Below are positions 7,443-8,956 of a stretch of DNA of 8,956 bases, in pieces. The position numbers and the translations under genes were made by a program. The stretch spans positions 1-8,956 of the forward strand of contig JAPLTI010000177.1 of the NCBI GenBank assembly GCA_026398285.1, given 5' to 3'. The stretch comes from Verrucomicrobiota bacterium (GTDB lineage: Bacteria > Verrucomicrobiota > Verrucomicrobiia > Chthoniobacterales > Terrimicrobiaceae). The notes below the pieces were generated by a model, which ran no database searches, had not been told where the DNA came from, and saw only the letters and a program-made list of their open reading frames with translations. Each line of letters begins with the position of its first letter. Within the stretch, counting starts at the first letter, position 1.

Positions 7443-8618
7443 TCAAGGCGCCACGGTTTCGACAAAGCGGAATTTCCCGTTCTGTATCTGGAGGATCACG
7501 GCGGACTTGCTGGCATTGCGGTTGGCATCAAGCGTGATGTTGCCGGTCACTGCCGGGAAGCCGCTTGTCGAGGCGATCGCATCGCGAAGTGCGGTGGACT
7601 CGGTCGTTCCGGCGCGCTTCATGGCATCGAAGAGAAGCATTGCGGCATCATAGGCCAAAGCCGACATGGCGTCCGGACTCTCGATGTATTTGGCTTTGTA
7701 TTTGGCGAGGAAGCTCTGCACTGCGGGCGACTTGTCCTCAGCTGAAAAATGGTTTGAGAAAAAATTCCCCTCCATGGCATCCCCAGCGACTTCGACGAGT
7801 GATGGCGAGTCCCAGCCGTCTCCGCCGAGGAGCGGGACTTTGATGTCCAATTCCCTTGCCTGGCTGGCAATGAGCCCGGCTTCGTTGTAATAGCCCGCCA
7901 CAAGGATGGCCTCGGGATTGGTGCTGCGGATGGAGGTGAGCTGGGCCTTGAAATCCTTGTCGCCCGAGCTGTAGCTCTGTTCGCTCACAATGGTGCCGCC
8001 GTTTTTCGTGAAGTAGTCCTTAAAGAAATCCGTGAGACCTACGGCATAGTCTTGCTTCACATCGGTGAGGATGGCGGCGTTCTTCCATCCGCGCTGGAGC
8101 ATGAATTTCGCGAGCACGGCGCCTTGGAACGGATCGATGAAACAGACGCGGAAAATGTAGTCGCCGGTCTCCGTGACCTTAGGATTCGTCGAGGCGGGAG
8201 AGATCATCGGGATTTTGTTCTGCTGGCAAATCGGAGCGGCTTCCAGCGAGCGCGATGAGGCGACCTCTCCAATGATGGCAACCGGTTTTTCACGCGAGAT
8301 CATGCGTCGGACGACTGTCGCCGCCTCACCCGCTTTGGACTGATCGTCCTCGGTGACGAGGCGCAGTTTTTTTCCCAGCACGCCGCCATTGGCATTTGCC
8401 TCATCCACCGCCATGCGCACGCCCTTGTGAGCAGACTGCCCAAAACTCGCCGTGGCCCCGGTGAGCGAGGCAAACTCGCCGATGACTATTTCGTCGGGAT
8501 TTCCCGCTGCGTCCTTCTTTTTGCATCCAGAAAAAAACAATCCGCAGAGCATGACTGCCACGAATGCGCCGCATGGAAGTGACCCGAAATCAACACGAGA
8601 GAGAAAGTTCCGTTTCAT
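7443..8618 (-). CDS. livJ: Branched-chain amino acid-type substrate-binding lipoprotein LivJ/LivK
   Basis: This extracytoplasmic receptor hands its ligand to the LivHM channel. The 391-residue protein starts at ATG 8618; the frame reaches a TTG at 8648, but ATG gives a normal signal peptide. MKRNFLSRVD is basic, residues 12-31 are hydrophobic, and FFSGCKKK (28-35) is a lipobox with Cys32 as the likely lipidated first mature residue. The mature part is a periplasmic-binding fold of type I. Its start, IVIGEFASLTGATASFGQ (44-61), is typical of the family. SS at 121-122 and SPASTNP (140-146) match the regions that hold the amino acid's carboxyl and amino groups in LivJ, so an amino acid ligand is likely. 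Exact specificity is uncertain, since relatives bind amides, urea or aromatic compounds. The upstream gap to the dsbD-like gene is 83 bases and holds only a weak GCGG/CCGC stem followed by TTTTGTTT. Whether livJ has its own promoter is unclear. Confidence 0.93.
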   Translation of the reverse strand: MKRNFLSRVDFGSLPCGAFVAVMLCGLFFSGCKKKDAAGNPDEIVIGEFASLTGATASFGQSAHKGVRMAVDEANANGGVLGKKLRLVTEDDQSKAGEAATVVRRMISREKPVAIIGEVASSRSLEAAPICQQNKIPMISPASTNPKVTETGDYIFRVCFIDPFQGAVLAKFMLQRGWKNAAILTDVKQDYAVGLTDFFKDYFTKNGGTIVSEQSYSSGDKDFKAQLTSIRSTNPEAILVAGYYNEAGLIASQARELDIKVPLLGGDGWDSPSLVEVAGDAMEGNFFSNHFSAEDKSPAVQSFLAKYKAKYIESPDAMSALAYDAAMLLFDAMKRAGTTESTALRDAIASTSGFPAVTGNITLDANRNASKSAVILQIQNGKFRFVETVAP

Positions 8619-8701
8619 CAGCTTCACAAAGTGGGAAATGGCTTTCAAAGAATCAAGCCCCTATCCAAACAAAAGGCCGAGCGGGTTCCGCCGCGCCGAA
8701 G

Positions 8702-8956
8702 CTATGGGATTTTTTTCAACGCCTCGGTAAGGAGGGATTCCGTCAGGAGTTCAGGCAAAACAACGGGAGTTTGGGGGGCGGATGCGGGGTAGATGACATA
8801 GAGGGGCACTCCCACACGACCAAAGCTCTTGAGGGCGGCTGTAATTTCGGGGTTCGCGTTCGTCCAATCCGCTTTGATGGGCGTGATGTTTTTTTCTTTA
8901 AGGAGGGCACGGATGGCCGGGGTGTCGATGGCGGTGCGTTCGTTGAATTTGCAGGT
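8702..8956 (-). CDS. C-terminal thioredoxin domain of a DsbD/ScsB-like protein, partial
   Basis: The last 84 codons of a gene that enters from the right edge, ending in TAG at 8704-8702. The visible sequence begins TCKFNERTAIDTPAIRALL, so the window cuts inside the CxxC active site: only the second cysteine and the following Lys are visible. It continues KADWTNANPEITAALKSFG (residues 28-46) and GVPLYVIYP (49-57), with the conserved cis-Pro at 51. This pattern matches the C-terminal thioredoxin domain of DsbD/ScsB thiol:disulfide interchange proteins, which carry electrons across the membrane to reduce periplasmic cysteines. The N-terminal and membrane domains cannot be seen, so a stand-alone thioredoxin-like protein is also possible. 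It runs in the same direction as livJ. Confidence 0.8.
   Translation of the reverse strand, partial: TCKFNERTAIDTPAIRALLKEKNITPIKADWTNANPEITAALKSFGRVGVPLYVIYPASAPQTPVVLPELLTESLLTEALKKIP

Noticed and set aside
8619..8701. A terminator or promoter between the dsbD-like gene and livJ
   Set aside because: Only a four-pair GCGG/CCGC stem followed by TTTTGTTT and a poor TTGATT promoter match are visible, too weak to call either.
1..8956. CRISPR array, defence island, prophage or transposon
   Set aside because: No direct repeat-spacer pattern, transposase, integrase, terminal inverted repeats or nuclease or toxin gene was seen; all genes but the repeat protein are housekeeping or transport families.

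Overview
The window reads as an ordinary bacterial chromosome segment, moderately GC-rich by eye, with dense genes and short spacers. The best guess for the host is a Gram-negative-type bacterium of the Verrucomicrobiota. This rests mainly on the first gene, whose DP..AA.WA repeats are in my experience common in that phylum, and is only supported in a general way by the rest. No rRNA, tRNA, CRISPR array, insertion sequence, integrase or phage gene was seen.

Layout: (1) Bases 3-1190, plus strand: the C-terminal part of a repeat protein that enters from outside the window. It has eleven tandem repeats of almost exactly 32 residues. (2) Bases 1224-3716, minus strand, convergent with it: a complete type IA DNA topoisomerase of the topoisomerase III (TopB) kind, with two C-terminal zinc ribbons and a basic tail. 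(3) Bases 3717-4060: the only long gene-free stretch, AT-rich in its distal half, with inverted repeats, a possible promoter and a weak candidate small ORF. (4) Bases 4061-8618, minus strand: a complete high-affinity branched-chain amino acid type ABC importer in transcription order livJ-livH-livM-livG-livF. (5) Bases 8702-8956, minus strand: the last 84 residues of a DsbD/ScsB-like thioredoxin domain, entering from the right edge.

The five liv genes act as one machine. A lipid-anchored binding protein (LivJ) captures the ligand, two membrane permeases (LivH, LivM) form the channel, and two ATPases (LivG, LivF) power import. The genes are joined by short gaps or by overlaps of 4 and 8 bases, so one transcript with translational coupling is likely. 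No regulator gene lies inside the window. The gene order matches the classical livKHMGF / braCDEFG operons.

There is no convincing undescribed multi-gene system here. The items most worth a second look are the very regular 32-residue repeat protein, the lipoprotein form of the LivJ binding protein, the zinc-ribbon and basic tail of TopB, and the structured AT-rich spacer between livF and topB.
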